DNA from: DAHUYF01 sp035509275
Lineage (GTDB): Bacteria; Pseudomonadota; Alphaproteobacteria; ATCC43930; CGMCC-115725
DNA length: 40,027 bases
Direction of reading: 5' to 3'
Assembly: GCA_035509275.1 (NCBI GenBank)
Contig: DATJLU010000086.1
Coordinates: 1-40,027, forward strand
This document shows positions 7,920 through 15,933 of this stretch, piece by piece. The position numbers and the translations under genes are program-made. The notes below the pieces were generated by a model that was not told where the DNA came from, did not search any database, and was given only the letters and a program-made list of their open reading frames with translations. The number at the start of each line of letters is the position of its first letter. Within the stretch, counting starts at the first letter, position 1.

Positions 7920-8774
7920 CTAGTGTTGCGCGGTCGGCATCGGCCCCATCACCAGCGCCGGATCGAGGCGCACCTCGTACCAGTTGAGCGCCCAATGGAG
8001 ATGCGGGCCGGTGACGCGGCCGGTCGCGCCGACGATGCCGATCGGCTGCCCCGCGGTGACGTGCTGGCCGACGGTGACGTCGATGCGGTCCATATGCTGG
8101 TAGGTCGTGGCGAGACCGTAGCCATGATCGATGATCACGGTGCCGCCGGTGAAGAAGAGATCGCGCTCGGCCAAGGTGACGGTGCCGGCATCGGCGGCGA
8201 GCACGGGCGAGCCGCGCGGTGCGGCGATGTCTAGGCCCATATGCGGGGCGCGCGGCTCGCCATTGAGGATGCGCTGGCTGCCATAGACGCCGGAAATCGG
8301 CCCGACCGCCGGCCAGACGAACGGCCGCTCGAAGAACGGCAGACTGCTGTCGACAGAGCGCGCCGTATTGATCACGACCTGCTCGCGCTTGATCCGCTCC
8401 AGGGTCGCGGCGTCGGGAGTGACCTGCTGTGCCGGCAAGCCGTTGATGCGCTGAATATCGTATTGTCGTGCCGCGACCTTGAGGTCGCGATGCGCGCTGC
8501 TGCCATCGGCAAAGGTGACATCGAGCCGCGCTTCGGCCGGCGCGTCACGGCCGAAGCCGAAGATGAAGCTGCCATCGTCGGCGACGCGAACGGCGCGGCC
8601 GTCAAGCGTCACCTTCGCCCCCGAATCGGTCTTGCCGTGCACCAGGCTGCCTTGCTCGACCGGGCCCTCGAGCACCAGCGTGCCGGCGAGCGCGGGGGAT
8701 GCGAGGAGGACGGCGATGACGATGGCGATGAGCGGCAGAAATGTAGTGCATCGCGCAGACATGCAGCGCCTCAC
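7920..8774 (-). CDS. Exported M23-family (LytM) peptidoglycan peptidase
   Basis: A 284-residue secreted protein. The start is either GTG at 8774, overlapping the xseA stop, or the in-frame ATG at 8762, which has GAGG six bases upstream. The second gives a clean signal peptide FLPLIAIVIAVLLASPALA. A beta-rich N-terminal domain (about 30-110) precedes the LytM/M23 domain (about 160-275). Zinc and catalytic residues are visible: H and D in HMGLDIAAPRGSPV, then HGYGLATTYQHMD and the HxH of GPHLHWAL. Enzymes of this type cut cross-links or stem peptides in peptidoglycan, or activate amidases when metal residues are lost. Here the residues look complete, so a hydrolase is likely. It is co-transcribed with xseA, a pairing also seen in related genomes. 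Confidence 0.88.
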   Translation of the reverse strand: MRRCMSARCTTFLPLIAIVIAVLLASPALAGTLVLEGPVEQGSLVHGKTDSGAKVTLDGRAVRVADDGSFIFGFGRDAPAEARLDVTFADGSSAHRDLKVAARQYDIQRINGLPAQQVTPDAATLERIKREQVVINTARSVDSSLPFFERPFVWPAVGPISGVYGSQRILNGEPRAPHMGLDIAAPRGSPVLAADAGTVTLAERDLFFTGGTVIIDHGYGLATTYQHMDRIDVTVGQHVTAGQPIGIVGATGRVTGPHLHWALNWYEVRLDPALVMGPMPTAQH

Positions 8775-10216
8775 AACAGCGACCCCTGATCGGGCGGTCC
8801 GGGCTTCTTCGGCTTCGCTGCCGGGCGCTTCCCGTCTGCGGTGACGCCGACCTTGCCGTCATGGAACTCGATGTTGAGCGCGTCGCCGGGACCGATCTCC
8901 TCGGCCGAGATCACGACCTTGCCGGCGGCGTCGCGGATGAGCGCGAAGCCGCGCTCGAGCGCCTTGGTGACGGTCTGGTGGAAGGTCTCCAGCCGGCCGC
9001 CGACGCTGGCGAGGCGGTGCTGCTCATGCACGATGAAGCGCGCCATCGCCCGTTCGAGGCGAGGCGCCGCATCGTCCAGCCGCTGCCGCGCCCGCTCGAC
9101 CAGGTTCGTGAGCGCCGAGCAGCTCAGCCGCTCGCCGGCGCTGTCGAGCTTGTGGTGGCGAATCGCGAGGAGCTGGCGGAAGCCGAGGAGCAGCCGTTCG
9201 GCGCGATCATCGAGGCGCTGGCGCGCCGTGTCGAGGATGCCGCGGGGATCGGGGAGACCGCGTGCCAAGCCTTCGATGCGCGTACGCCGCTCGCCCAGGA
9301 GCCGCGACAGCGCGCCGGCGAGCCGCATCGATTTGCCGTCGACTTCGGCGATGAGATCGAACCGCACCGGCACCGCCATTTCGGCCGCGGCGGTCGGCGT
9401 CGGCGCGCGCCGGTCGCTGGCATGGTCGATGAGCGTCGTGTCGGTCTCGTGGCCCACAGCGGAGATGAGCGGGATCTCCGACGCCGCGGCGGCGCGCACG
9501 ACGATCTCCTCGTTGAACGCCATCAGATCCTCGAGGCTGCCGCCGCCGCGCGCGACGATGAGGAGGTCGGGGCGCGGCACTTTGCCGCCGGGCACGAGCC
9601 GGTTGAAGCCCTGAATCGCCGCCGCCACTTGCTGCGCCGCGCCCTCGCCCTGCACCGCCACCGGCCAGATCAGGACGTGACGCGGAAAGCGGTCGTTGAG
9701 CCGATGCAGGATGTCGCGGATGACGGCGCCGGTCGGCGAGGTGACGACACCGATGACGAGCGGCAGGAAAGGCAGCCGCTTCTTGCGCTCCTCGGCAAAG
9801 AGCCCTTCGGCGGCGAGGCGCTGCCGCCGCTCCTCCAGCAGCTTCAACAGCGCGCCGATGCCGGCGAGCTCGATCCGGTCGACGACGAGCTGATATTTCG
9901 AGCGGCCGGGGTAGGTGGTGAGCCGGCCGGTGCAGACGACCTCCATGCCGTCTTCGGGCTTGATCGCGAGCCGGAGCGCCGTGCCGCGCCAGCAGACGGC
10001 ATCGAGCACGGCATCGGTGTCCTTGAGCGCGAAATAGCAGTGGCCGGAGCCGTGCCGCTTGAAGCCGGAGATCTCGCCGCGCACCCGCACATAGGAGAAA
10101 CCCTGCTCGATCGTCCGCCTCAGCGCGGCCGAGAGCTCGCTCACGGTATATTCCGGAAGGTTCGGCCGAAGCTCTGAGGCGGACGATGCCGATGCGAGGG
10201 GGGTTCCTGCCATCAC
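8771..10216 (-). CDS. xseA: Exodeoxyribonuclease VII large subunit
   Basis: A 481-residue protein, the catalytic subunit of exonuclease VII, which degrades single-stranded DNA from both ends with the small subunit XseB (not in the window). The N-terminal OB-fold starts at YTVSELSAALRRTIEQGF and includes VRVRGEISGFKRHGSGHCYF (about residues 38-60). The conserved catalytic part contains GVVTSPTGAVIRDILHRL (about 155-172), LLIVARGGGSLEDLMAFNEE (about 218-237) and SAVGHETDTTLIDHASDRRA (about 252-271). The frame opens with GTG at 10216; ATG at 10213 is as likely. It is divergent from purD across 57 bases and overlaps the M23 peptidase gene by four bases. Confidence 0.95.
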   Translation of the reverse strand: MMAGTPLASASSASELRPNLPEYTVSELSAALRRTIEQGFSYVRVRGEISGFKRHGSGHCYFALKDTDAVLDAVCWRGTALRLAIKPEDGMEVVCTGRLTTYPGRSKYQLVVDRIELAGIGALLKLLEERRQRLAAEGLFAEERKKRLPFLPLVIGVVTSPTGAVIRDILHRLNDRFPRHVLIWPVAVQGEGAAQQVAAAIQGFNRLVPGGKVPRPDLLIVARGGGSLEDLMAFNEEIVVRAAAASEIPLISAVGHETDTTLIDHASDRRAPTPTAAAEMAVPVRFDLIAEVDGKSMRLAGALSRLLGERRTRIEGLARGLPDPRGILDTARQRLDDRAERLLLGFRQLLAIRHHKLDSAGERLSCSALTNLVERARQRLDDAAPRLERAMARFIVHEQHRLASVGGRLETFHQTVTKALERGFALIRDAAGKVVISAEEIGPGDALNIEFHDGKVGVTADGKRPAAKPKKPGPPDQGSLL

Positions 10217-10273
10217 CCGCTATGATACAAGAGCGCCGGGCCCTAAGGAACCAAGGGAGCGCGGAGAAAGGGC

Positions 10274-11548
10274 ATGCGGGTTCTCATCGTCGGAGCGGGT
10301 GGGCGCGAGCACGCGCTCGCCTGGGCGATCGCTGCGTCGCCGGTGTGCGATGCGCTCTTCTGCGCACCGGGTAATCCCGGCATCGCCGAAGAAGCGAGCT
10401 GCGCTCCCGTCGCCGCCAACGATACCGAGGGCATCCTCGCTTTCTGCCGGGAGGAACGCATCGACTTCGTCGTCATCGGCCCCGAGGCGCCGCTGGTGGC
10501 GGGACTCGCCGACCGACTCGAAGCGGCGGGCGTAGCTGCCTTCGGGCCCAGCGCCGCGGCGGCGGTGCTCGAAGGCTCCAAAGGCTTCACCAAGGATCTC
10601 TGCGCCAAGTACGGCATCCCGACCGCCGCTTATGGCCGCTTCCGCGACGCCGACTCGGCCAAGGATTTCGTGCGCCGGCGCGGCGCGCCGATCGTCGTCA
10701 AGGCGGACGGTCTTGCCGCCGGCAAGGGCGTCACCGTCGCCCTTACCGTCGAGGAAGCGCTTGCCGCCATCGACTCGGCGCTCACCCTGCGGCGCTTCGG
10801 CGCAGCCGGGAGCGAGCTCGTGATCGAAGAGTTCCTCGAGGGCGAGGAGGCGAGCTTTTTCGCACTGCTCGACGGCGCGCACGCGCTGCCGCTTGCCACG
10901 GCGCAGGACCACAAGCGCGTCGGCGAGGGCGATACCGGTCCCAATACTGGCGGGATGGGCGCCTATTCGCCGGCGCCGTGCCTGACGCCGGCGCTCGAGC
11001 GCGAGGTGATGGAGCGCATCATCACGCCGACGATGCGCGGCATGGCGGCGGAAGGAAGGCGCTTCAAAGGCGTGCTCTATGCCGGGCTGATGCTCACGGC
11101 CACAGGCCCGAAGCTGATCGAATTCAATGTCCGCTTCGGCGATCCCGAGTGCCAAGTACTGCTGCCGCGGCTCAAAAGCGATCTGTTGCCCGCGCTCGTC
11201 GCCGCGCGCGACGGCGTTCTCGACGGCTTCGATCTGCGCTGGCGCGATGACGCCGCGCTCGGCGTCGTGCTCGCCGCCAAGGGCTACCCCGACGAGCCGG
11301 TGAAAGGCACCGAGATCACCGGGCTGGCGGAGGCGGCGCTCGACCCCGCGGTGAAGATTTTCCACGCCGGCACGAGACGCGACGGGGCGCGCCTCCTCGC
11401 CGATGGCGGCCGCGTTCTCAACGTCGTGGCGCTGGGTGCCGACGTCGCGGCGGCGCGCGACAAAGCCTACGCCGCGATCGACCGCATCCGCTGGCCGGGC
11501 GGCTTCTGCCGCCGCGATATCGGATGGCGCGCCGTCGGCCGGCGATAA
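10274..11548 (+). CDS. purD: Phosphoribosylamine-glycine ligase (GAR synthetase)
   Basis: A 424-residue ATP-grasp enzyme, second step of purine synthesis: 5-phosphoribosylamine + glycine + ATP to GAR. It begins MRVLIVGAGGREHALAWAI, the diagnostic PurD N-terminus. FVVIGPEAPLVAGLAD, GSKGFTKDLCAKYGIPTA and KADGLAAGKGVTVA (ATP-grasp loop) follow. DHKRVGEGDTGPNTGGMGAY (about residues 213-232) and FNVRFGDPECQVLLPRL (about 285-301) carry the metal and substrate residues. Length is standard. AAGGGC-type ribosome signal lies before ATG 10274. The last 25 bases overlap the downstream methyltransferase gene, so the two are one transcript. Confidence 0.96.
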   Translation: MRVLIVGAGGREHALAWAIAASPVCDALFCAPGNPGIAEEASCAPVAANDTEGILAFCREERIDFVVIGPEAPLVAGLADRLEAAGVAAFGPSAAAAVLEGSKGFTKDLCAKYGIPTAAYGRFRDADSAKDFVRRRGAPIVVKADGLAAGKGVTVALTVEEALAAIDSALTLRRFGAAGSELVIEEFLEGEEASFFALLDGAHALPLATAQDHKRVGEGDTGPNTGGMGAYSPAPCLTPALEREVMERIITPTMRGMAAEGRRFKGVLYAGLMLTATGPKLIEFNVRFGDPECQVLLPRLKSDLLPALVAARDGVLDGFDLRWRDDAALGVVLAAKGYPDEPVKGTEITGLAEAALDPAVKIFHAGTRRDGARLLADGGRVLNVVALGADVAAARDKAYAAIDRIRWPGGFCRRDIGWRAVGRR

Positions 11549-12339
11549 GGCGGTCGCCGCCGCGCGCCCCACGGCGCGAGCCGCGCCGCGAGCCCCGGAC
11601 GCTGCTGCGCATCGCCGGGCTGCCGGCGGTGTCGGCGCTGTTCGCCACCGCGCCCGAGCGGGTCGAGCGCCTCTTCTTCGACGATCGGATGAAGCTGGCG
11701 GCCGGCAGCTTCTGCGCGCTTCTCGCCGAAGCGCACAAGCCCTACCGGCTGGTGAAGCCCGAGGAGCTCGAGCGCGTCGCCGGCACGGTGCTCCATGGCG
11801 GCATCGTCGCCGTGGCCGAGCCGCGGCCGGTGCCGGCGTTCGATCCGGGCGAAGCGGCGCGCTGGGCCGCCGAGAACAAGCCGCTGCTGCTGCTCGACGG
11901 CGTCGGCAATCCGCACAATCTCGGCGCGATCGCGCGCACGGCGGCGTTCTTCGGCGTGAAGCGGATGGTGCTGTCCGATCATCCCGGGCAGGCGATGCCG
12001 TCCGATGCGAGCTATCGCATTGCCGAAGGCGGGCTCGAACACGTCGCCGTCTATCGCGCCGCCGGCTTCGCCGATGCGCTGCGCCGGCTGCGGCGCAGTT
12101 TCCGCGTGCTCGGCACCGCGCTGGAGGCTGGTCGGCCGCTCCCGTCGCTTGCCGCCGCCGACCGGCCTTTCGCGCTGGTGCTAGGAAACGAGGAGACGGG
12201 GCTGCCGCGGGCGACGCTCGCGGCCTGCGACGAGATCGTCACCATCGGCGGCTCCGGCCTCGTCCAGTCGCTCAACGTTTCCGTCAGCGCCGGCATCCTG
12301 CTCTGCGCGCTGGAGCGGCTTGGCACCGCAAAAAAGTGA
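11524..12339 (+). CDS. TrmH/SpoU-family RNA 2'-O-methyltransferase
   Basis: A 271-residue SPOUT methyltransferase with all three family motifs: NPHNLGAIARTAAFFGV (motif 1, about residues 130-146), FALVLGNEETGLPR (motif 2, about 217-230) and IGGSGLVQSLNVSVSAGILL (motif 3, about 241-260), which forms the trefoil knot that binds S-adenosylmethionine. A preceding small domain (about 27-100) resembles the RNA-binding L30-like domain of RlmB/TrmH relatives. The basic N-terminus RRRPAIRRSPPRAPRREPRR is low in complexity and may be disordered or result from using an early start. It could methylate 23S rRNA (as RlmB) or tRNA; the sequence does not decide. It overlaps purD by 25 bases. Confidence 0.88.
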   Translation: MARRRPAIRRSPPRAPRREPRREPRTLLRIAGLPAVSALFATAPERVERLFFDDRMKLAAGSFCALLAEAHKPYRLVKPEELERVAGTVLHGGIVAVAEPRPVPAFDPGEAARWAAENKPLLLLDGVGNPHNLGAIARTAAFFGVKRMVLSDHPGQAMPSDASYRIAEGGLEHVAVYRAAGFADALRRLRRSFRVLGTALEAGRPLPSLAAADRPFALVLGNEETGLPRATLAACDEIVTIGGSGLVQSLNVSVSAGILLCALERLGTAKK

Positions 12340-12361
12340 TGGAGCGCGTTTTTCCTCAGAG

Positions 12362-12559
12362 CTACGCGGCGAGCGGGCGCGGACGCGGCGCGTGGCAGCG
12401 CGGCGGGCTCACGCGCAGCAACTCCTTCCTTTCGGCGTAGAGCGCCTGCAGCAGGCAGCTCTTGCGCAAGCGCTCCATCGGCGGTCGCGCCTCGAACTCG
12501 GCGATGGCGCGCTCGATACGGCGAAGCTCGCCATCATCCTTCACAATCAATGCCGCCAT
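12362..12559 (-). CDS. Small conserved-looking protein of unknown function downstream of the Crp/Fnr gene
   Basis: A 65-residue protein. The start is ATG 12559, with a strong GGAGGGG ribosome site six bases upstream; this overrules the longer open frame to 12628, which runs into the regulator gene. It opens MAALIVKDDGELRRIERAIA and continues EFEARPPMERLRKSCLLQAL, a charged, probably helical core, ending in a basic proline/arginine tail. No family is recognised. It lies 34 bases after the stop of the Crp/Fnr gene on the same strand, so it is probably co-transcribed. Candidates are a regulator accessory factor or an unrelated small soluble protein. It has no signal peptide or membrane segment. 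Confidence 0.6.
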   Translation of the reverse strand: MAALIVKDDGELRRIERAIAEFEARPPMERLRKSCLLQALYAERKELLRVSPPRCHAPRPRPLAA

Positions 12560-12593
12560 AATCCCCTCCGTTTGCCGCGATGGTGAACCGGGC

Positions 12594-13292
12594 TCACGCC
12601 GCTTCGGCGAGGGCCTCGAGCTCGTCACGGTCCTTCAGCTCGACCTCGCTCCCGGCGCCGAGGCGGATCACACCCTGGCTCTTGAGCTGGCTGAAGATGC
12701 GGCTGACCGTCTCCGTCGTGAGCCCGAGATGGTCGGCAATGTCGCAGCGCGTCATCGGCAGCAAGACGCGATCGGCCTCGCCGGAGCGCTCTGCCATGGC
12801 CAACAGGAACGAGGCGAGCCGCTCGACGGCGTTCTTGCGCCCGAGCAACAGCAGCTGCGCCTGCGCCGCGTAGAGCTCGCCGCAGATGAGGCCCAACAGG
12901 CTTCTGCCAAGCCGGGGCTGCTGTTGCACCAAACGATCCAGCGCCGGGCGCGAATAGCGCATCAAGGTCGTGTCGGTGACCGCCTCGGCGGTGGAATGAT
13001 GAGTGCCGGCCGCCTCGATCCCGACAAAATCGCCCGGCAACAGAAACTCGGCAATATGGCGCCGGCCATCGGCGAGCATGCGGCAGCTGCGCGCCGCGCC
13101 GGCGAGCACCTTGTAGAAATAGTCCGCCGGGTCGCCTTCGCCGAAGAGCGCCTGGTCACGCGGGAGCGAGATGACGGTGCCGATCCGGTCCAGGGCGGCG
13201 AGATCGCCGCCGCCGGCCGGGCGGGTGGCAAGCGCGGACGCAACGGCAGGGTTGTCCGCGGCAGTCGCGGTGCGGATGGCGGTGGCGAGCAT
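12594..13292 (-). CDS. Crp/Fnr-family transcriptional regulator
   Basis: A 232-residue regulator with a cyclic-nucleotide-binding-like domain (about residues 30-150; GEGDPADYFYKVLAGAAR and FLLPGDFVGIEAAG are typical) and a C-terminal winged helix. The DNA-binding part is MTRCDIADHLGLTTETVSRI followed by FSQLKSQGVIRL, and E-T-V-S-R is the FNR/FixK-type recognition helix. The N-terminal cysteine cluster of oxygen-sensing FNR is absent, so it is closer to FixK/DNR-like members. What it senses is not visible. The ATG at 13292 has GAGGGG eight bases upstream. It is divergent from an exported nitroreductase gene and followed by a 65-residue unknown, either of which may be a target. Confidence 0.9.
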   Translation of the reverse strand: MLATAIRTATAADNPAVASALATRPAGGGDLAALDRIGTVISLPRDQALFGEGDPADYFYKVLAGAARSCRMLADGRRHIAEFLLPGDFVGIEAAGTHHSTAEAVTDTTLMRYSRPALDRLVQQQPRLGRSLLGLICGELYAAQAQLLLLGRKNAVERLASFLLAMAERSGEADRVLLPMTRCDIADHLGLTTETVSRIFSQLKSQGVIRLGAGSEVELKDRDELEALAEAA

Positions 13293-13355
13293 GAGTCGAT
13301 CCCCTCGGTGGATGTTTTATACGCGGATGATCGCGGATCACCGATCGGCGCGGAA

Positions 13356-13372
13356 TTAGGAGTAGTACCTAA
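13356..13372. promoter_or_regulatory. TTAGG-N7-CCTAA palindrome between the regulator and the nitroreductase
   Basis: Five-base inverted arms with a seven-base centre lie in the 152-base divergent region. They do not match the FNR/FixK half-site TTGAT. It could be an operator for the adjacent regulator or part of a promoter; support is positional only. Confidence 0.3.
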
Positions 13373-13444
13373 GGGTTTCTACCTAGCGTGCCGCCGAGCG
13401 CTACGGCGCGATCGTCGCCAGAATCGGGGCGGAGGGGGATGGAG

Positions 13445-14116
13445 ATGGCCATGATCACGCGACGGAAAGCCGGCATCGGCTTGATCACAACCGCATCGCT
13501 TGCGGCAGCAGGCGCCTGGCCGGCCGCAGCCGCAACCACGGCGCAAGCAATCGAGCTGCCCCAGCCGATACCGGGTGGCGGCAAGACACTGACCGACGCG
13601 CTCCGCGCGCGCCGATCCACCCGCGAATTCGCGAGCGAGGCCCTGTCGCTGACCCTGCTGTCGGGGCTGCTCTGGTCGGCCTGCGGCATCAACCGGCCCG
13701 AGAGCGGCGACCGGACTGCTCCGTCCTGGCGCCACGGCATCGAGCAGGAGATCTATCTCGCGCTGCCGGACGGCGTCTGGCTTTACGATCCTGCCGAGCA
13801 TCGCTTGCTGCCGCATCTCGGCGCCGATCTCCGAGCGCTGACCGGAACCCAGGATTTCGTCGGCACGGCGCCACTCAACCTTGTCTACGTTGCCGATGGC
13901 GCCCGCATGGGGAACGTTTCCGCTGAGGAGAAGCGGCTCTACGCCTTCACCGATAGCGGCTTCATCGGCCAGAACGTCTATCTCTTCTGCGCTTCCGCAG
14001 GGCTCGCCACGGTGTTTCGCGGCTCGCTGGAGCGCGAGAAACTTGGCAAGGCGCTGCAGCTCCCCGGCGAACAGTTCGTGACGTTCGCGCAGACCGTCGG
14101 TTATCCCAAAACCTGA
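13445..14116 (+). CDS. Exported SagB/nitroreductase-family oxidoreductase
   Basis: A nitroreductase-fold FMN enzyme of about 223 residues. It begins MAMITRRKAGIGLITTASLA with a Tat-like twin arginine (TRRKAGI) and a hydrophobic run ending near AWPAAAAT, so it is likely exported folded with its cofactor. The mature part starts LTDALRARRSTREF, the FMN-phosphate motif of the SagB/ThcOx group. It continues with LLSGLLWSACGINR and the C-terminal FIGQNVYLFCASAGLATVFR. ATG 13445 has GGAGGG eight bases upstream; ATGs at 13439 and 13451 are close alternatives. Substrate unknown: the group includes peptide dehydrogenases and nitro or quinone reductases. It faces the Crp/Fnr gene and may be its target. 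Confidence 0.8.
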   Translation: MAMITRRKAGIGLITTASLAAAGAWPAAAATTAQAIELPQPIPGGGKTLTDALRARRSTREFASEALSLTLLSGLLWSACGINRPESGDRTAPSWRHGIEQEIYLALPDGVWLYDPAEHRLLPHLGADLRALTGTQDFVGTAPLNLVYVADGARMGNVSAEEKRLYAFTDSGFIGQNVYLFCASAGLATVFRGSLEREKLGKALQLPGEQFVTFAQTVGYPKT

Positions 14117-14118
14117 CT

Positions 14119-14147
14119 CGCCGCAGCCCGGGGCGAACCCCGCGGCG
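14119..14147 (+). terminator. GC-rich hairpin after the nitroreductase gene
   Basis: CGCCGC (14119-14124) and GCGGCG (14142-14147) enclose GGGG-CGAA-CCCC, giving a strong stem with a small bulge directly after the stop codon. No T-run follows, so termination would be weak or assisted. Confidence 0.35.
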
Positions 14148-14162
14148 ACAGCAGCAGAGCGT

Positions 14163-14273
14163 TTCAGAAAGATTCAGCGCGGGCTTCAGGACTTCGCCTG
14201 AGGGAAATCCCAAGTTCTGCGCTGGACGCCGCTGCGACGGGACTTTTCGGCAATCGCAAATGGACTTTTCGGC
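14163..14273 (+). promoter_or_regulatory. Phased direct repeats before the RND operon
   Basis: Within the 238 bases upstream of the operon, TTCAG occurs three times (14163-14167, 14173-14177, 14185-14189; steps 10 and 12). The 12-mer GGACTTTTCGGC occurs twice (14240-14251 and 14262-14273), exactly 22 bases apart, about two helical turns. Direct repeats spaced 10-11 or 22 bases are the style of sites bound by OmpR/PhoB-type winged-helix regulators. No such response regulator is next to this operon, though the 853-residue protein at 19134 has a DNA-binding domain of this type. Inferred operator; no clear -35/-10 chosen. Confidence 0.45.
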
Positions 14274-14354
14274 GGACGGGAACACATCGCCGGCGCACTG
14301 CCCTCCTATCACGAAACAGAGGCGGGAGGGCAGGAAAGCGGCAGGGAGACTCCA

Positions 14355-14729
14355 ATGCTTGGCATAATCGGCAGAGGACATCGCACTCACCTCTTTTTGC
14401 CTGCCGCGGTCGCGGCCTGGCTCTTGGCGAGTGGCGGCGCGCACGCCCAGCTCGCCGGCATGGCGCCCGGTGCGCCAATTCTCGGCGTACCGGGAGCCGC
14501 GAGCGTGCCGCCGGTGAACATTCCGCTCGGCGCTACCGAGCTCGGCACGGCGGGGCTCAGCCCGTTGCCCGGCAGCGTGCCACCGGGCCTGACGCCCTTG
14601 GGTGCCAGCCCGAACGTCATGCCCGGGCTCGGCACGGGGTTGAGCCCGCTGCCGGCAGCGCCGGCGGGATCGGCTGTTGTCGGCGGCGCGGGAATGATGC
14701 CCGGCATGCAACCGGGCACGCTGCCCTGA
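14355..14729 (+). CDS. Unknown secreted Gly/Pro/Leu-rich protein, first gene of the RND operon
   Basis: A 124-residue protein of unknown function. A signal peptide is visible (basic RGHRTH, hydrophobic LFLPAAVAAWLLA, small residues GGAHAQ before the likely cut). The mature part is rich in G, P, L and A with loose repeats: GLSPLPG and GLSPLPA, plus LGV/LGA/LGT steps. It has no cysteine and almost no charge. GGGAG stands seven bases before ATG 14355, and the next gene starts 25 bases after its stop, so it belongs to the RND pump operon. Codon use is like the neighbours. It may be a small periplasmic or outer-membrane-associated accessory, but the low-complexity sequence gives no family. Confidence 0.65.
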   Translation: MLGIIGRGHRTHLFLPAAVAAWLLASGGAHAQLAGMAPGAPILGVPGAASVPPVNIPLGATELGTAGLSPLPGSVPPGLTPLGASPNVMPGLGTGLSPLPAAPAGSAVVGGAGMMPGMQPGTLP

Positions 14730-14754
14730 CATCATAGAGAGAAGGAGCGACCGG

Positions 14755-15933
14755 ATGCGCCGCCGAACCGCCATCGTTACCGCGATCGCGGTCCTCGTGG
14801 CGGCGAGTGGCGGCGCGCTTGCCTTGGGCGAGCGCTCGGTCAGTCGCCCGGCGGCGACGGCCCAAGCCGCGGCGCCGCCCGTGCCGGTCGTCGCGGAGAC
14901 GATCAAGAGCGGCAATGTGCCGATCTATCTCGTCGGCATCGGCTATGTTCAGGCCTACAACACGGTCATCGTCCGCAGCCAGATCCAGGGGCAGCTTACC
15001 GCGATCCCCTTCACCGAAGGGCAGGCCGTGCATCAAGGCGATCTGCTGGCGCAGATCGACCCCCGCCCCTATCAGGCGCAGCTCGACCAGGCGATCGCCA
15101 ATCGCGACCGCGATCAGGCGCAGCTCGCCAATGCCGAGGCCAATCTCAGCCGCTATCTGCCGCTGCAAGCCAAAGGCTATGCGACGCCGCAGCTCGTCGA
15201 TACGCAAAAGGCGCAAGTCGAGCAGCTTCAGGCGGCGGTGAAATCGGATGAAGCCGTTATCGAAGCCGCCCAGGTGCAGCTCGGCTATACCCGCATCACC
15301 GCGCCGATCAACGGCGTCACCGGTATCCGGCAGATCGATGTCGGCAACATCATTCATCCGACCGATCCCAACGGCCTCGTCGTGCTGACGCAGCTGCAAC
15401 CGATCTCGGTGATCTTCACCTTGCCCGAAGCGGAGCTGCCCGAAATCCAGCGGCAGATGGCGAAGGGTACGCTGAAGGTGCTCGCCTATAGTCAGGACAA
15501 CACGATCGAGCTCGATCAGGGGACGCTCGCCCTCGTCGACAATCAGATCCTGCAGACTTCCGGCTCGGTGCGGCTCAAGGCCAATTTCCCCAATGCCGCC
15601 CATCGCCTCTGGCCGGGCGAGCTGGTCGATGTGCGGCTGCTGCTCGAGACCCGACAGGACGGATTGACGGTCGCCGCGACCGCCGTGCAGCAGGGACCCA
15701 AAGCCACTTATGTCTACGCGATCAAGCCGGACGGCACGGTGGAGCGCCGCACCGTCAAGGTCGGCCAGACCTGGGATGGCCGGGCGCTCATCGATAGCGG
15801 TGTCAAGCCCGGGGAGCAGGTAGTCGTCGATGGGCAGTCGCGCCTCCAGGACGGCACCCGCGTCGCCGTGCTGAACGGCAGCGCGGCGGAAGATTTCGCC
15901 CGCGACAGCGCCGAGCAGGCGGAAATTCCGTGA
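14755..15933 (+). CDS. RND efflux pump periplasmic adaptor (MdtA/AcrA-like)
   Basis: A 392-residue membrane-fusion protein that links an inner-membrane RND pump to an outer-membrane channel. It has an N-terminal hydrophobic anchor or signal (AIVTAIAVLVAASGGALALG). A lipoyl-like domain is split on both sides of a coiled hairpin (QGDLLAQIDPRPYQAQLDQA, then ANRDRDQAQLANAEANLSRY). The conserved APINGVTGIRQIDVGN returns to the lipoyl domain, followed by beta-barrel and membrane-proximal domains (about 210-380). There is no lipobox cysteine, so it is held by an uncleaved helix or is soluble. AAGGAG precedes ATG 14755. It overlaps the pump gene by four bases. Substrates are not predictable. Confidence 0.92.
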   Translation: MRRRTAIVTAIAVLVAASGGALALGERSVSRPAATAQAAAPPVPVVAETIKSGNVPIYLVGIGYVQAYNTVIVRSQIQGQLTAIPFTEGQAVHQGDLLAQIDPRPYQAQLDQAIANRDRDQAQLANAEANLSRYLPLQAKGYATPQLVDTQKAQVEQLQAAVKSDEAVIEAAQVQLGYTRITAPINGVTGIRQIDVGNIIHPTDPNGLVVLTQLQPISVIFTLPEAELPEIQRQMAKGTLKVLAYSQDNTIELDQGTLALVDNQILQTSGSVRLKANFPNAAHRLWPGELVDVRLLLETRQDGLTVAATAVQQGPKATYVYAIKPDGTVERRTVKVGQTWDGRALIDSGVKPGEQVVVDGQSRLQDGTRVAVLNGSAAEDFARDSAEQAEIP

